Part shown: positions 1 to 9,921 of the stretch, one piece after another | How positions within the stretch are numbered: the first letter of the stretch is position 1 | Layout: each line of letters starts with the position of its first letter | Made by a program: the position numbers and the translations under genes | The notes under the pieces: model-generated | Told to the model about the DNA's origin: nothing | Databases searched by the model: none | What the model saw: only the letters and a program-made list of their open reading frames with translations | Source: an uncultured Rikenellaceae bacterium | GTDB taxonomy: Bacteria; Bacteroidota; Bacteroidia; Bacteroidales; Rikenellaceae | Direction of reading: 5' to 3' | Length of the DNA: 64,000 nt | NCBI GenBank assembly: GCA_946486375.1 | Contig: CAMLTW010000001.1 | Coordinates: 372,001-436,000 of the forward strand

Positions 1-2
1 CG

Positions 3-368
3 CCGCGAGCCATGAAGGAGTCGAGCCTGGCGCTGGGCGCCACGCATTGGCAGACCATTCGCCGCGTAGTGCTGCCCTATTCGGTTTCGGGCATCACGGC
101 TGCGGCCGTGCTCGGTATCGGACGGGCGATCGGGGAAACCATGGCTGTACTGATGGTGACGGGAAATGCGGCGGTCATTCCGCACACCTTGCTGGAGCCG
201 ATGCGTACCATTCCGGCCACCATTGCGGCGGAACTGGGTGAAGCGCCGAGCGGAGGGGCTCATTACGAAGCCCTGTTTCTGCTGGGATGCATCCTTTTCG
301 TCCTGACGCTGGCGGTCAGCCTTTCGGTGGAATTCATTTCGGCCCGGCGGCCCAAACAAACGATTTGA
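3..368 (+). CDS. pstC: phosphate ABC transporter permease PstC, C-terminal part (partial)
   Basis: The open frame enters from the left edge, so only the last ~120 residues are present. The sequence reads PRAMKESSLALGATHWQTI, the cytoplasmic EAA-type loop of PstC that contacts the PstB ATPase, followed by GRAIGETMAVLMVTGN and a last membrane segment (LFLLGCILFVLTLAVSLSV). PstC pairs with PstA to form the inner-membrane channel for phosphate. The stop at 366-368 is followed at once by the pstA ATG at 370, so the genes are translationally coupled. An internal ATG at 12 is unlikely to be a start because it lies inside the conserved loop. The periplasmic binding protein PstS presumably lies upstream, outside the window. 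Confidence 0.95.
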   Translation, partial: PRAMKESSLALGATHWQTIRRVVLPYSVSGITAAAVLGIGRAIGETMAVLMVTGNAAVIPHTLLEPMRTIPATIAAELGEAPSGGAHYEALFLLGCILFVLTLAVSLSVEFISARRPKQTI

Positions 369-369
369 A

Positions 370-1248
370 ATGGCAAGTGCGGATAAAACGGCCCGGCGGA
401 AACGCCGTTCGGAAAAGGCGGTCTTCTGGCTGCTGCGGCTGATGAGTCTGGCGGTGGTCGGGGTACTGTTCTGGATTCTCGGCTTCATCGTCGTGAAAGG
501 GATCGAGGTGATCGACTGGCAGTTCCTGACCGGGATGCCGAAGGAAGGCATGACGGAAGGGGGAATCTTTCCGGCGATCGTCGGCACCCTCTGTCTGGTG
601 GCGGGAAGCGTGGTCATCGCTTTTCCCATCGGAGTCATGTCGGGGATTTATATCAGCGAATACGCGCCGGACAACTGGCTGGTGAAGTTCATCCGGGTGA
701 TGACCAACAACCTCAGCGGAGTTCCGTCCATCGTTTTCGGACTGTTCGGAATGGCGCTTTTCGTCAATACGCTGGGATTCGGGGATTCCATCATCGCGGG
801 GTCGTGCACCCTGGCGCTGCTGGTGCTGCCGGTAGTCATCCGGACGACGGAGGAGGCATTGCGGGCCATCGACCATTCCTACCGCGTCGGGAGTCTGGCG
901 CTCGGGGCGACCAAATTGCAGACCATCCGGAAAGTGTTGCTGCCGATGGCCTTCCCGAACATCGTTACGGGACTCATCCTTTCCGTGGGCCGGATTTCCG
1001 GGGAGACGGCCCCGATCCTGTTTACGGCGGTGGCCTATTTTCTGCCGAAACTTCCGACGAGCATTTTCGATCAGGTGATGGCGTTGCCCTATCACCTGTA
1101 CGTGATCGCTACGAGCGGAACCGATCTGGAAGCGGCCCGGCCGATGGCCTACGGGACGGCGCTGGTGCTGATTCTGATCGTACTTTTCATCAATCTGCTG
1201 GCAGGCGGTCTGCGGCGGTATTTCGGCAACAAGGTTAAAACGAATTAG
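370..1248 (+). CDS. pstA: phosphate ABC transporter permease PstA
   Basis: 292 residues, usual family length. The N-terminus has a basic stretch ([12 protein letters not shown]) and then a first membrane helix. The binding-protein-dependent permease loop is seen as [23 protein letters not shown] near residues 175-200, followed by [14 protein letters not shown]. Several hydrophobic segments alternate with short loops across the protein. PstA is the second inner-membrane subunit of the high-affinity phosphate importer. The start is placed 1 bp after the pstC stop, and pstB follows 11 bp after the stop, consistent with one polycistronic pst operon. Confidence 0.97.
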   Translation: MASADKTARRKRRSEKAVFWLLRLMSLAVVGVLFWILGFIVVKGIEVIDWQFLTGMPKEGMTEGGIFPAIVGTLCLVAGSVVIAFPIGVMSGIYISEYAPDNWLVKFIRVMTNNLSGVPSIVFGLFGMALFVNTLGFGDSIIAGSCTLALLVLPVVIRTTEEALRAIDHSYRVGSLALGATKLQTIRKVLLPMAFPNIVTGLILSVGRISGETAPILFTAVAYFLPKLPTSIFDQVMALPYHLYVIATSGTDLEAARPMAYGTALVLILIVLFINLLAGGLRRYFGNKVKTN

Positions 1249-1259
1249 CGGTTAGCGTT

Positions 1260-2018
1260 ATGGAAACGAGCAGTATCAGCGCGAAGGACGTGAATTTTTA
1301 CTACGGAGATTTTCAGGCCCTCCGCAACGTGTCGCTGGAAATGGAACGGAATACGGTGACGGCGCTCATCGGGCCGTCGGGATGCGGGAAGTCCACCTTC
1401 CTCCGGTTGCTGAACCGGATGAACGACCTGATTCCCGGTGCCCGGCTGGAGGGAAAAGTGACGGTAGACGGGGAAGACATTTACGGGAAGAACGTGCAGG
1501 TGGTGGAGCTGCGGAAAAAGGTGGGGATGGTTTTTCAGAAGCCGAATCCCTTTCCGAAGTCGATCTTCGAAAACGTAGCCTACGGGCTGAGGGTGAACGG
1601 AGTCCGGGACAGGGAGACGATTCGCAGCCGGGTGGAAGAGTCCCTTCGGGGCGCGGCTTTGTGGGAGGAGGTGAAAGACAAGCTCAAACGGTCGGCTTTC
1701 GAGCTTTCCGGAGGGCAGCAGCAGCGATTGTGCATCGCCCGGGCGCTGGCCGTGCAGCCTTCCATCCTGCTGATGGACGAACCCGCCTCGGCGCTCGATC
1801 CGGTTTCCACTTCAAAGGTGGAAGATCTGATCTACGAGCTGAAGAAGAATTATACCATCGTCATCGTGACCCACAACATGCAGCAGGCGGCTCGGGTCAG
1901 CGACCGAACGGCTTTTTTCTATCTGGGGAAGCTGGTGGAATACGACCGGACGGAAAAGATTTTTACCCATCCGTCCGAAGAGGCGACCCAGAATTACGTG
2001 ACAGGGCGGTTCGGATAG
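1260..2018 (+). CDS. pstB: phosphate ABC transporter ATP-binding protein PstB
   Basis: 252 residues. All ABC ATPase motifs are visible: Walker [10 protein letters not shown] near residue 38, Q-loop in [17 protein letters not shown], signature LSGGQQQRL, Walker [14 protein letters not shown] and the switch histidine in IVTHNMQQA. The KPNPFPKSI stretch and the tail [21 protein letters not shown] are typical of PstB rather than other ABC ATPases. It energises phosphate import with PstCA. It starts 11 bp after pstA, with no terminator between them. Confidence 0.97.
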   Translation: METSSISAKDVNFYYGDFQALRNVSLEMERNTVTALIGPSGCGKSTFLRLLNRMNDLIPGARLEGKVTVDGEDIYGKNVQVVELRKKVGMVFQKPNPFPKSIFENVAYGLRVNGVRDRETIRSRVEESLRGAALWEEVKDKLKRSAFELSGGQQQRLCIARALAVQPSILLMDEPASALDPVSTSKVEDLIYELKKNYTIVIVTHNMQQAARVSDRTAFFYLGKLVEYDRTEKIFTHPSEEATQNYVTGRFG

Positions 2019-2103
2019 CAAAGGTTTCGGGCGGTGATTCGGAAAAAGGATAAGGATGCGGAAAAACGTTTTTCCCGTCGGTACGTTCAAAAACAAAACG
2101 GTT

Positions 2104-2805
2104 ATGAAACATACGGAAGATTCCATCCGCGCGGTCAAAAAGAGTCTGGCCGAAATGTGGGTGCTGGTACAAGGACAAGTGGAGAAGGCCGTGCAGGCGC
2201 TCCTGACGGGAAATGCGGAACTGGCGCATGAAGTGATCGGTCGCGAAAAGCTGGTCGATTCTTACGAATTGGCCATCGACCGGGAGTGCGAAAATTTTTT
2301 CGCTCTGCTGAATCCGGTCGCCGTCGATCTGCGGATGATGCTTTCGATCATCAAGATCAACAACAACCTGGAACGGATCGGAGATTTCGCCGAAGGAATC
2401 GCTTCCTTCGCGGCACGGCATCCCGGTGTCGGCGTCGATCAACAGTTGCAGGAAAAGCTCCGTCTTCGGGAAATGACGGAAACGGCGTTGGAAATGCTGA
2501 ACCTGTGCAAAACGGCGCTGGCTCGTGAGGACGGCAAGACGGCCGGGAAAGTGTTTCTCCGCGACGATACCCTCGACCGGATCCATGGGGATTCGGTGGA
2601 TATTTTGGCCGGTTACATTCGGGAACATCCCAATGCGGCCCGTGAATGCCTTCTGCTTCATTCCGCCATCCGGCGGATCGAACGGATCGGAGACCGTTGC
2701 AGCAACATCGCCGAGGACATCGTCTTTTACCTGGAAGCGCGGGTGTTGAAACACAGCGCCCTTTCGGAAGGAGCTGTCGGGGGAACGGAAAACGGGAAGG
2801 AATAA
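2104..2805 (+). CDS. phoU: phosphate transport regulator PhoU
   Basis: 233 residues from this start. Two repeated PhoU units are visible: residues ~1-110 (MWVLVQGQVEKAV, MMLSIIKINNNLERIGDFAEGI) and ~115-225 (RRIERIGDRCSNIAEDIVFY). The E-R-I-G-D motifs bind metal clusters in PhoU proteins and are intact. PhoU links the Pst transporter to the PhoR kinase and dampens phosphate uptake. The frame extends upstream to an ATG at 2056, but homologues begin near MKHTEDS, so I prefer 2104; the 16-residue extension is not ruled out. It is the last pst operon gene, followed by a terminator. Confidence 0.9.
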   Translation: MKHTEDSIRAVKKSLAEMWVLVQGQVEKAVQALLTGNAELAHEVIGREKLVDSYELAIDRECENFFALLNPVAVDLRMMLSIIKINNNLERIGDFAEGIASFAARHPGVGVDQQLQEKLRLREMTETALEMLNLCKTALAREDGKTAGKVFLRDDTLDRIHGDSVDILAGYIREHPNAARECLLLHSAIRRIERIGDRCSNIAEDIVFYLEARVLKHSALSEGAVGGTENGKE

Positions 2806-2868
2806 AAGCAAGGAATGTTGGGATAAATACCATGCATGATATTCCGGTCGTTTTTAGAAGCAACCTAC

Positions 2869-2895
2869 GGCCTTTCGTCCAAAAGACGAAAGGCC
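2869..2895 (+). terminator. Rho-independent terminator of the pst operon
   Basis: Perfect 11-bp stem (GGCCTTTCGTC / GACGAAAGGCC) around a 5-nt loop, followed by a T-rich tail. It lies 64 bp after the phoU stop. The remaining bases to 3223 are AT-rich and hold no ORF I can support; they probably contain the promoter of the next gene, but I find no full TTTG-N19-TAnnTTTG match. Confidence 0.85.
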
Positions 2896-3223
2896 GTTTC
2901 CGTTTCGGTTAGACCCGGTTTTTCGGGGGAGCTGTATGGGTGTGTTCGGTATTTTCATTACCGGGTCAATGCTGGATTAAATTAATTTTTGTATCGAAAA
3001 CGCCGTTTGTATCGAGATAAATATTATATTTATGGAAATCCGTGTGTCTAAATATGGCACGGCTAAACCGGACAACGCTTGAAGGCAGTACGGTATGAAG
3101 AGGTGTTGTTTCAAGAGCCGTAGCGAGGGGATGAAATGAAATCGGGCTTACGGAAGGACAAAGACAATCTTAAGGAACAAGGTCTTTTCCTGTATAAATA
3201 TTGACATCCAAATTTTCTGACCG

Positions 3224-4339
3224 ATGAAATCATTTAACAGGTTATTTCCATTCGTAATAATAGGTTTGTCGTTCGGTTGTACGGGGCACGATAGGGGTTT
3301 CAAGAATGAAAGCATACGGGACATTAAGTATACAGAGATAACGGTTGATACTTTAGATATCCGATTGCCGAACACATCGTTCGGCGGCCATTCGGGAGTG
3401 CAAGGAGATCGGATTTATTTTTTGGATAAGTACTTCGGTCATTTGTACTTAATGGATGTGAACGGCAAGGTTAACGATCGTAAAATGGGATTGGGAAGAG
3501 CTGCTAATGAAATACCCATCAAATCCTCCTTGGCTGCGGCGGTAAAAAATGATGATCTTTTGGTATTCGGGGGGACATATGATGCATATGTTTTCAAGAA
3601 TTTCGGGAAAAGAAAAAAAATAGACATACTCGTTTCCCCGCAAAAAAAGTCTTTGGAAGATTCGCGGGCCTATACTTCTTTTTCCGAAATTGTCCGAATA
3701 AACAATCGGGATGAATTTTTTTACAATATCTATTCCGAAGCGGAGTTTGCGAATCCGGCCGAGCACGATAAAAAATATTTTCGGGATGCCCATATTTTAA
3801 TGAAAGTCGATTTAAAGACGGGACATGCCCGTCCGGTTGGTAAGTATTCTTCTTACTATGTTGAAAATTATGCGAATATAAAACACCTTTTCGGGATAGT
3901 GTATGATATTGATAAGGAGGATAACTTTTATGTTTCTTATCAAACCGATTCCTTGATCTACATGTATGATGAAAACTTCCGAATCTTGAGGGCCTTCGGT
4001 TTCGAAGGAAAGAATATGGATAAGGCATACGGTCGGGCACGATACGGTTGGGAAAACTTCAACAAGACCTACAAGGAAGATATCGAAACGAAAGGGTATT
4101 ATTATTGGCTTGAACACATCGATGCTACCGGTCATTCTTTCAGAAGTTATCGAAAGGGACAAAACTCCGGATACGATGGTTTGCAGATTTATCGGGACGG
4201 AATTCTGGTAGGGGATGTCGAGGTGCCGAAACAATTTAAAGTTTGCGGATATATTCCTCCTTATTACGTGACTCAGATCATTTGCGATGAGGAAAAGGAA
4301 TCCTTGAAGTTATATCGATTTAAGTTGGAAGAAAGATGA
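3224..4339 (+). CDS. 6-bladed beta-propeller lipoprotein (BF3164/TolB-like)
   Basis: 371 residues. The N-terminus is a lipoprotein signal (MKSFNRLFPFVIIGLSFGC, Cys 19 as probable lipidation site). The rest shows repeated beta-propeller strands such as GDRIYFLDKYFGHLYLMDVNG and NFYVSYQTDSLIYMYDENF, the pattern of Bacteroidales BF3164-like/6-bladed beta-propeller proteins, which have no assigned reaction. It overlaps the next gene by 4 bp (ATGA). This gene and the next are clearly more AT-rich than their neighbours, which suggests horizontal acquisition or relaxed codon use. Function unknown. Confidence 0.75.
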   Translation: MKSFNRLFPFVIIGLSFGCTGHDRGFKNESIRDIKYTEITVDTLDIRLPNTSFGGHSGVQGDRIYFLDKYFGHLYLMDVNGKVNDRKMGLGRAANEIPIKSSLAAAVKNDDLLVFGGTYDAYVFKNFGKRKKIDILVSPQKKSLEDSRAYTSFSEIVRINNRDEFFYNIYSEAEFANPAEHDKKYFRDAHILMKVDLKTGHARPVGKYSSYYVENYANIKHLFGIVYDIDKEDNFYVSYQTDSLIYMYDENFRILRAFGFEGKNMDKAYGRARYGWENFNKTYKEDIETKGYYYWLEHIDATGHSFRSYRKGQNSGYDGLQIYRDGILVGDVEVPKQFKVCGYIPPYYVTQIICDEEKESLKLYRFKLEER

Positions 4340-4800
4340 GTAATAAAATAGTAAGTGTTATCTGTATAATGTTATTAGGAACGGCAATCTTTTTATTGTC
4401 CAAAGTATTTTTAGGTACAAAAGATACGTATCGGAAAGATCATCTATTGGAAAATACTTTCAAACATGTAAAAACAGATCCATTAACGGAAATTGCTTTT
4501 GAGGAAAATCTAATCAATGTTGGAGATGTTTCGCAAGATACGGTTATCCAACGTGAATATACTTTGATAAACATAGGGAATAATCCTCTGTTAGTGTATA
4601 ATGTTATACCTGATTGCAATTGTACTGATTACCATTTATCTAAAAAGTCTGTGCTTCCTAAGGATAGCTTGGTGATTTGTTTAGTAGTTGATACTAAAAA
4701 TAAACGTATAGGTAATTTTATGCTTAATACCGTGGTAGAGCTTAATACAAAGAAGCAGCATTACCGATTACGTATGATAGGAAATGTTGTTAAAAAATAA
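4336..4800 (+). CDS. DUF1573-domain membrane-anchored protein
   Basis: 154 residues. One N-terminal hydrophobic segment (VSVICIMLLGTAIFLLSKVFL) is an anchor or uncleaved signal. The rest matches the DUF1573 pattern: INVGDVSQDTVIQREYTLINIGNNPLLVYNVIPDCNCT, an immunoglobulin-like beta sandwich with a CNC motif. It overlaps the preceding beta-propeller gene by 4 bp, a frequent pairing in Bacteroidetes. No catalytic role is known for the family. Strongly AT-rich. Confidence 0.75.
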   Translation: MSNKIVSVICIMLLGTAIFLLSKVFLGTKDTYRKDHLLENTFKHVKTDPLTEIAFEENLINVGDVSQDTVIQREYTLINIGNNPLLVYNVIPDCNCTDYHLSKKSVLPKDSLVICLVVDTKNKRIGNFMLNTVVELNTKKQHYRLRMIGNVVKK

Positions 4801-4910
4801 AATTGTTTTATATTTTTATATATTGTTAATTTTATATCTTACTTCGAAAATGTACCATTGTATGGAGATTGTTCTTTGATGAGGAAGTCTTTATATTATT
4901 AGAAGTAAAG

Positions 4911-6023
4911 ATGAAAAAATATTATATCGGTTTGTTCCTGCTTTTGCTTTCCTGCGGCCGGGCGACGGACCCCGGTCGGCAGGGTATTCCGGAAACCGTC
5001 GTGCTTCCTTTGAAGAACGATCGGCCCGCTTTGTTGAAAGAAAAGACAAAGAGGATAAAACGGATCATGCTGGAAAGCGGCACTTCGGAATCCGCTTTTA
5101 TGGACATGGATAAACTCGTGGTGAAAAACGACAGAATTTACATCCTGGATTTTGTCGGAACGCGCGCTTTGTATGTTTTCGGCATGGACGGCAAATACCA
5201 GGGACGCATAGGCCGGATGGGGGGCGGGCCGGGGGAATACGGACGAATGATCCGGGATTTCGATGTCGACTCGCACGGTCATGTTTTGCTGGTCGACAAT
5301 CAAAAGAAAAAGCTGCATAAATATACTGCCGGAAACGACTATATCGGTTCGGTGGATTTGCCTTTTGTGATCGACGGCTTTTGCGCGTTGGACAATTCGG
5401 ATTATATGGTCGTTTTGCCGGCCCGGAAGGGAACGGCGGAGGTCGTGGTTTGCGATTCCCTGTTCCGGCAAAAAAGGACGTATTTTTCCTATGCGGAAAA
5501 CGGCGATAAATTGGACCTTCCCGCATTTACCCGAGCGGAAAAGAGAATCGTTTATCACAGGGGAATTCAGGATACGGTTCGTCTTTTTTCTTCGGAGGAC
5601 GGTACCCTGCTGAAGTCTTACCTGCTGAATTTCGAGGGAAAACAGGTGCCCGAAAGCATGAAAAACGATTATAGCGAATTCGTCAAGATCAGAAAGGAGA
5701 CGGATTTCCGGTACCTGTATCAGACTCCGTTCATACTGGGACGGTATATGGTGGGGAACATGTATGCCGGGCGACACAAGGCCTTGTTCGGCGTGGATAC
5801 GGAGACGGGAGAGTCCTGTGTGATTCCTCTGCTGGAAAATGCGGTCGATGGCGACTTGCCCGATTTCCCCCTTTTCGTCCTGAACGATTCGGTCCTGGTA
5901 TCCTATATGGACTACAATGTATTCATCGCTCTTGAAAACCGGGATGCAATGGGGGAAGAGGCGATTGCTCATTTGGAAGAAGGCGGGACGATTCTGGATT
6001 TCTGGACAATCGTTCGGCCCTGA
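4911..6023 (+). CDS. 6-bladed beta-propeller lipoprotein
   Basis: 370 residues from the ATG at 4911, which opens a lipoprotein signal (MKKYYIGLFLLLLSCG, Cys 15). An in-frame ATG at 4869 would add 14 residues before the signal and is rejected. Propeller repeats are seen in NDRIYILDFVGTRALYVFGMDGKY, GRIGRMGGGPGEYGRMIRDFDVD and GHVLLVDNQKKKLHKY. The GRxGxGPGEY turn is typical of the Bacteroidales family (PF17170-like). Its base composition returns to the GC-rich norm, unlike the two genes before it. Probably surface or periplasmic; ligand unknown. Confidence 0.8.
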   Translation: MKKYYIGLFLLLLSCGRATDPGRQGIPETVVLPLKNDRPALLKEKTKRIKRIMLESGTSESAFMDMDKLVVKNDRIYILDFVGTRALYVFGMDGKYQGRIGRMGGGPGEYGRMIRDFDVDSHGHVLLVDNQKKKLHKYTAGNDYIGSVDLPFVIDGFCALDNSDYMVVLPARKGTAEVVVCDSLFRQKRTYFSYAENGDKLDLPAFTRAEKRIVYHRGIQDTVRLFSSEDGTLLKSYLLNFEGKQVPESMKNDYSEFVKIRKETDFRYLYQTPFILGRYMVGNMYAGRHKALFGVDTETGESCVIPLLENAVDGDLPDFPLFVLNDSVLVSYMDYNVFIALENRDAMGEEAIAHLEEGGTILDFWTIVRP

Positions 6024-6142
6024 TCCCGCTTTCGAATGCAGGACATGGAGATTCGATGAGAAAAACCGGAGTCGTTTCCGAAAGGACGGCAGAACGCGGA
6101 AAAAAGATTATCTTTGGAAAGACTCTTTCAGTTTTGGAAACC

Positions 6143-7090
6143 ATGAAGAAAACCTTTTTCGCCAGCCTATGGATGCTGCTGGCTGTTGCGGGGCAGGCAA
6201 AAACGAACGAAATCGTGGTGGCGAAGGACGGTTCGGGGGATTTCCGGAGCCTGCAGGCCGCCATTAATTCGGTGCGGGTGTTTTCGTCCGACAGTACCCG
6301 GATTCTGGTAAAGAACGGCGTTTATGACGAGAAGGTCGTGATTCCGATGACCCATCACCGGATCGCTATCGTCGGGGAGGATGCGGAAAAGACTGTGATC
6401 CGCAACAACGATTATGCGGCCAAAAACGATATGGGCACTTTCCGGACTTACACGATGCTGATCGCCGGGAACGACATCGCGCTTGAAAACCTGACCGTGG
6501 AAAACTGGGCCGGACGGGTCGGGCAGGCGGTGGCTCTTCATACGGAGGGCGACCGGCTCGTGTTCCGCAACTGCCGGATCATCGGAAATCAGGACACGAT
6601 TTACACGGGAAACAAGGATGGCCGGCAGTATTACGTGAATTGCTACATCGAAGGCACGACGGATTTCATTTTCGGCCCGTCTCCGGCCTGGTTCGAGGGA
6701 TGCGAGCTGCGAAGCAAGGGAAATTCCTACCTGACGGCCGCTTCGACGTATCCCGATACGAAGTTCGGGTACGTGTTCCATCGCTGTAAGCTCACCGGGG
6801 ACGGAACTCCGGGGCAGCGGGTTTATCTGGGACGTCCGTGGCGTCCTTACGGAGCGACCGCTTTTCTGTTTTGCGAGCTGGGAGCGCACATCCGGCCTGA
6901 AGGGTGGCACAACTGGGGCAATCCCGAAAACGAGCGGACTGCCCGGTATGCGGAATACAAAAATACGGGGCCGGGGGCTGACATGTCCGGGCGTGTGTCC
7001 TGGAGCCGGCAGTTGACCGATGAGGAAGCGGCGGCTTATACGGTGGAAAATGTATTCCGACTTCAGAATGGGTGGAATCCGGCCCGATAG
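6143..7090 (+). CDS. pectinesterase (carbohydrate esterase family 8), secreted
   Basis: 315 residues from the ATG at 6143, which starts a clean signal peptide (MKKTFFASLWMLLAVAGQA). Family CE8 motifs are present in order: GNQDTIYTG (residues ~149-157, catalytic Asp152), DFIFG (~174-178, second Asp) and LGRPW (~229-233, Arg231). The enzyme removes methyl esters from homogalacturonan, exposing it to lyases. The reading frame extends upstream to 6056, but that stretch lacks signal-peptide character. A pectate lyase lies about 9 kb downstream, so the organism likely uses pectin. A hairpin terminator follows. Confidence 0.92.
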   Translation: MKKTFFASLWMLLAVAGQAKTNEIVVAKDGSGDFRSLQAAINSVRVFSSDSTRILVKNGVYDEKVVIPMTHHRIAIVGEDAEKTVIRNNDYAAKNDMGTFRTYTMLIAGNDIALENLTVENWAGRVGQAVALHTEGDRLVFRNCRIIGNQDTIYTGNKDGRQYYVNCYIEGTTDFIFGPSPAWFEGCELRSKGNSYLTAASTYPDTKFGYVFHRCKLTGDGTPGQRVYLGRPWRPYGATAFLFCELGAHIRPEGWHNWGNPENERTARYAEYKNTGPGADMSGRVSWSRQLTDEEAAAYTVENVFRLQNGWNPAR

Positions 7091-7113
7091 CTGTCATGGT
7101 ACATACTAAGTCT

Positions 7114-7141
7114 TAGGGGTTTCGCTTTTGCGGAACCCTTA
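7114..7141 (+). terminator. hairpin terminator after the pectinesterase
   Basis: GGGTTTCGC-TTTT-GCGGAACCC forms a stem of about nine pairs between two convergent genes. It can serve both strands. Confidence 0.6.
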
Positions 7142-7191
7142 ACGGTTGGCAGGTTGTACCTGTTTGGGGCTTTTTACGGACAGGGCAGGTC

Positions 7192-7560
7192 TTATTTGCG
7201 GAAAACGAAATAGACCGCCAGTATCAGGCAAACGAATCCCGCGATATGATTCCAGCGGAAAGTCTCGGTACGGAACACCACCAGCGTAAAGGCCGTAAAG
7301 ACCAGCAGGGAAACGACTTCCTGAATGACTTTGAGTTCGATCAGGGAAAAAGGGCCTCCGTTTTCCTGGAACCCGATCCGGTTGGCCGGTACCTGAAAAC
7401 AGTATTCGAAAAAAGCGATTCCCCAGCTGATCAGGACGATCAGCATCAGCAGCAGGGCGTCGAATCCTTTCATCGTTTTGAATTTCAGGTGGCCGTACCA
7501 GGCGACGGTCATGAAGGTGTTCGAGCAGATCAGCAACAGGATGGTATAAAAAGCTTTCAT
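7192..7560 (-). CDS. DMT-superfamily small membrane protein (DUF486)
   Basis: 122 residues from the ATG at 7560 (MKAFYTILLLICSNTFMTVAW). Four hydrophobic segments are visible, with the family pattern SWGIAFFEYCFQVPANRIG and the ending FVCLILAVYFVFRK. DUF486 proteins resemble half of a drug/metabolite transporter; no substrate is established. The frame extends to 7611, but the extra residues are not conserved in character. It converges on the pectinesterase gene. Confidence 0.85.
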   Translation of the reverse strand: MKAFYTILLLICSNTFMTVAWYGHLKFKTMKGFDALLLMLIVLISWGIAFFEYCFQVPANRIGFQENGGPFSLIELKVIQEVVSLLVFTAFTLVVFRTETFRWNHIAGFVCLILAVYFVFRK

Positions 7561-7680
7561 CGACGTTTGCGTTTTTTCGACGCGCAAAGATAAGGGATTC
7601 CGGGGCAGCATGTAACCGCCCTGTTGAAATTTTCCGGGCTCCCTTTTCCTGCCGAAACGTAAGTCGATCGTGCACGAAAA

Positions 7681-7708
7681 AAGAGGCGGAACTGCGGTTC
7701 CGCCTCTT
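7681..7708 (-). terminator. bidirectional hairpin terminator
   Basis: A 12-bp perfect stem (AAGAGGCGGAAC / GTTCCGCCTCTT) with a 4-nt TGCG loop and A/T runs on both sides. It lies 60 bp downstream of the methylmalonyl-CoA mutase genes on the minus strand and is the likely end of that transcript. Confidence 0.85.
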
Positions 7709-7767
7709 TTTGAACGGCCTTTTCGCCGGAAAAGGAAAAAGTTTCCGACAAAAGCAAACAGGGCCGG

Positions 7768-9909
7768 TTATGCCAGTAAGAGCTCCAGCATTTTGATAGC
7801 CGCCGTAGCCACCGGGGTTCCGGGGCCGAAGATGGCCGCGGCTCCCGCCTGGTACAGCGCATCGTAATCCTGCGGAGGAATCACGCCTCCCACGATTACC
7901 ATGATGTCCTCCCGTCCCAGTTTCTTCAGTTCGTTCACGATTTGCGGCACCAGCGTTTTATGTCCTGCCGCCAGCGACGATACGCCCACCACGTGAACGT
8001 CGTTTTCCACGGCCTGTTTGGCCGCTTCCGCCGGCGTCTGGAACAGCGGGCCCATATCGACGTCGAATCCGATGTCCGCATACCCGGTGGCCACCACTTT
8101 GGCGCCCCGGTCGTGTCCGTCCTGACCCAGTTTGGCGATCATGATCCGGGGCTGCCGCCCTTCCTTCTTCGCAAATGCTTCGCAAAGCGCCTTGGCTTTC
8201 GCAAATTCTTCGTTGTTTTTCACTTCTGCGGAATATACACCTGAAATGGTACGGATAACTGCGTTGTAACGTCCTACGATTTTTTCGCAGGCGTCGGAAA
8301 TTTCACCCAGCGAAGCCCGCACTTTGGCCGCTTCCACCGCCAGTTCCAGCAGGTTTCCCTCGCCGCTTTCGACGCACTTGGTGATGGCTGCCAGCGCCGC
8401 CTGCACCTTCGCTTCGTCGCGCGATGCGCGCAGGTCTTTCAGCCGCTTGATCTGTTCCTCCCGGACGGCGGTGTTGTCCACGTCCAGGATGTCGATCGGA
8501 TCTTCCTTTTCCAGCCGATACTTGTTCAGGCCGACGATGATGTCGTTTCCGGAGTCGATGCGGGCCTGTTTCCGGGCGGCCGCTTCTTCGATCCGCATCT
8601 TCGGAATGCCCGTTTCGATGGCCTTGGCCATTCCGCCGAGTTTTTCCACCTCCTGAATCAACTCCCAAGCCTTGTGTACGATCTCGTTGGTGAGTTCTTC
8701 CACATAGTAGGAACCGGCCCACGGATCGACCACGCGGGTGATGTTGGTCTCTTCCTGCAGGTAAATCTGCGTGTTCCGGGCGATCCGGGCCGAGAAGTCG
8801 GTCGGCAGCGCAATGGCTTCGTCCAGCGCATTGGTATGCAGCGACTGGGTATGTCCCAGTGCCGCCGCCATGGCTTCGATGGCCGTCCGCGCCACGTTGT
8901 TGAACGGATCCTGTTCGGTCAGCGACCATCCCGAGGTCTGCGAGTGGGTACGCAGGGCCAGCGATTTCGGGTTTTTCGGGTTGAACTGTTTCACGATCTT
9001 CGCCCAGAGCAGACGAGCCGCCCGCATTTTGGCGATTTCCATGAAATGGTTGGTTCCGATGGCCCAGAAGAACGACAGCCGCGGCGCGAAAGCGTCGATG
9101 TCCATGCCGGCATTGACCCCCGTGCGCAGGTACTCCAGCCCGTCGGCCAGCGTGTAGGCCAGTTCGATATCGGCCGTCGCTCCCGCTTCCTGCATGTGGT
9201 ACCCCGAAATGGAAATCGAATTGAATTTCGGCATGTTCTTCGACGTGTATTCGAAGATGTCGGCGATGATCTTCATCGAGAATTTGGGCGGATAGATGTA
9301 GGTGTTCCGCACCATGAATTCCTTCAGAATGTCGTTCTGAATCGTTCCGCTCAGCTGTTCGAGCGTAGCGCCCTGTTCCAGACCGGCCACGATGTAGAAG
9401 GCCAGCACCGGCAGGACGGCTCCGTTCATCGTCATCGACACGGACATTTTGTCCAACGGAATCCCGTCGAACAGCACTTTCATGTCTTCCACGCTGCAAA
9501 TCGAAACCCCGGCTTTTCCGACGTCGCCCACCACCCGCGGATGATCGGCGTCATAGCCCCGGTGTGTAGCCAGGTCGAACGCCACGGAAAGCCCTTTCTG
9601 GCCCGAAGCCAGGTTCCGGCGATAAAAAGCGTTGGATTCCTGTGCGGTGGAGAAACCGGCATACTGCCGGATCGTCCACGGACGCATCACGTACATCGTG
9701 CTGTAAGGCCCCCGGAGGAACGGCGCGATCCCCGCCGCATAGTTCAGGTGTTCCATGCCTTCCAGGTCGGCGGCCGTATAGCCTCCCTTCACCGGAATGT
9801 GCTCGGCGGTCATCCACGCCGGATTTTCTCCCGCGCCCTTGTTGGAAGCGCAGCAGGAACCGGCCGCCGCTTCCGGTTGATATGTCAGTTCTGAAAATTT
9901 CGCTCTCAT
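7768..9909 (-). CDS. mutB: methylmalonyl-CoA mutase large (catalytic) subunit
   Basis: 713 residues, full length. The N-terminal TIM-barrel half shows the substrate region [20 protein letters not shown] and [16 protein letters not shown]. The C-terminal cobalamin-binding half has DGHDRG (His599, lower axial ligand of B12) and GGVIPPQDY. The enzyme converts succinyl-CoA and (R)-methylmalonyl-CoA, a step of propionate formation in Bacteroidales. It follows mutA with a 12-bp gap and should be co-transcribed. The small subunit lacks the DxHxxG motif, as expected for the heterodimer. Confidence 0.97.
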   Translation of the reverse strand: MRAKFSELTYQPEAAAGSCCASNKGAGENPAWMTAEHIPVKGGYTAADLEGMEHLNYAAGIAPFLRGPYSTMYVMRPWTIRQYAGFSTAQESNAFYRRNLASGQKGLSVAFDLATHRGYDADHPRVVGDVGKAGVSICSVEDMKVLFDGIPLDKMSVSMTMNGAVLPVLAFYIVAGLEQGATLEQLSGTIQNDILKEFMVRNTYIYPPKFSMKIIADIFEYTSKNMPKFNSISISGYHMQEAGATADIELAYTLADGLEYLRTGVNAGMDIDAFAPRLSFFWAIGTNHFMEIAKMRAARLLWAKIVKQFNPKNPKSLALRTHSQTSGWSLTEQDPFNNVARTAIEAMAAALGHTQSLHTNALDEAIALPTDFSARIARNTQIYLQEETNITRVVDPWAGSYYVEELTNEIVHKAWELIQEVEKLGGMAKAIETGIPKMRIEEAAARKQARIDSGNDIIVGLNKYRLEKEDPIDILDVDNTAVREEQIKRLKDLRASRDEAKVQAALAAITKCVESGEGNLLELAVEAAKVRASLGEISDACEKIVGRYNAVIRTISGVYSAEVKNNEEFAKAKALCEAFAKKEGRQPRIMIAKLGQDGHDRGAKVVATGYADIGFDVDMGPLFQTPAEAAKQAVENDVHVVGVSSLAAGHKTLVPQIVNELKKLGREDIMVIVGGVIPPQDYDALYQAGAAAIFGPGTPVATAAIKMLELLLA

Positions 9910-9921
9910 TGTACTTTCTTT

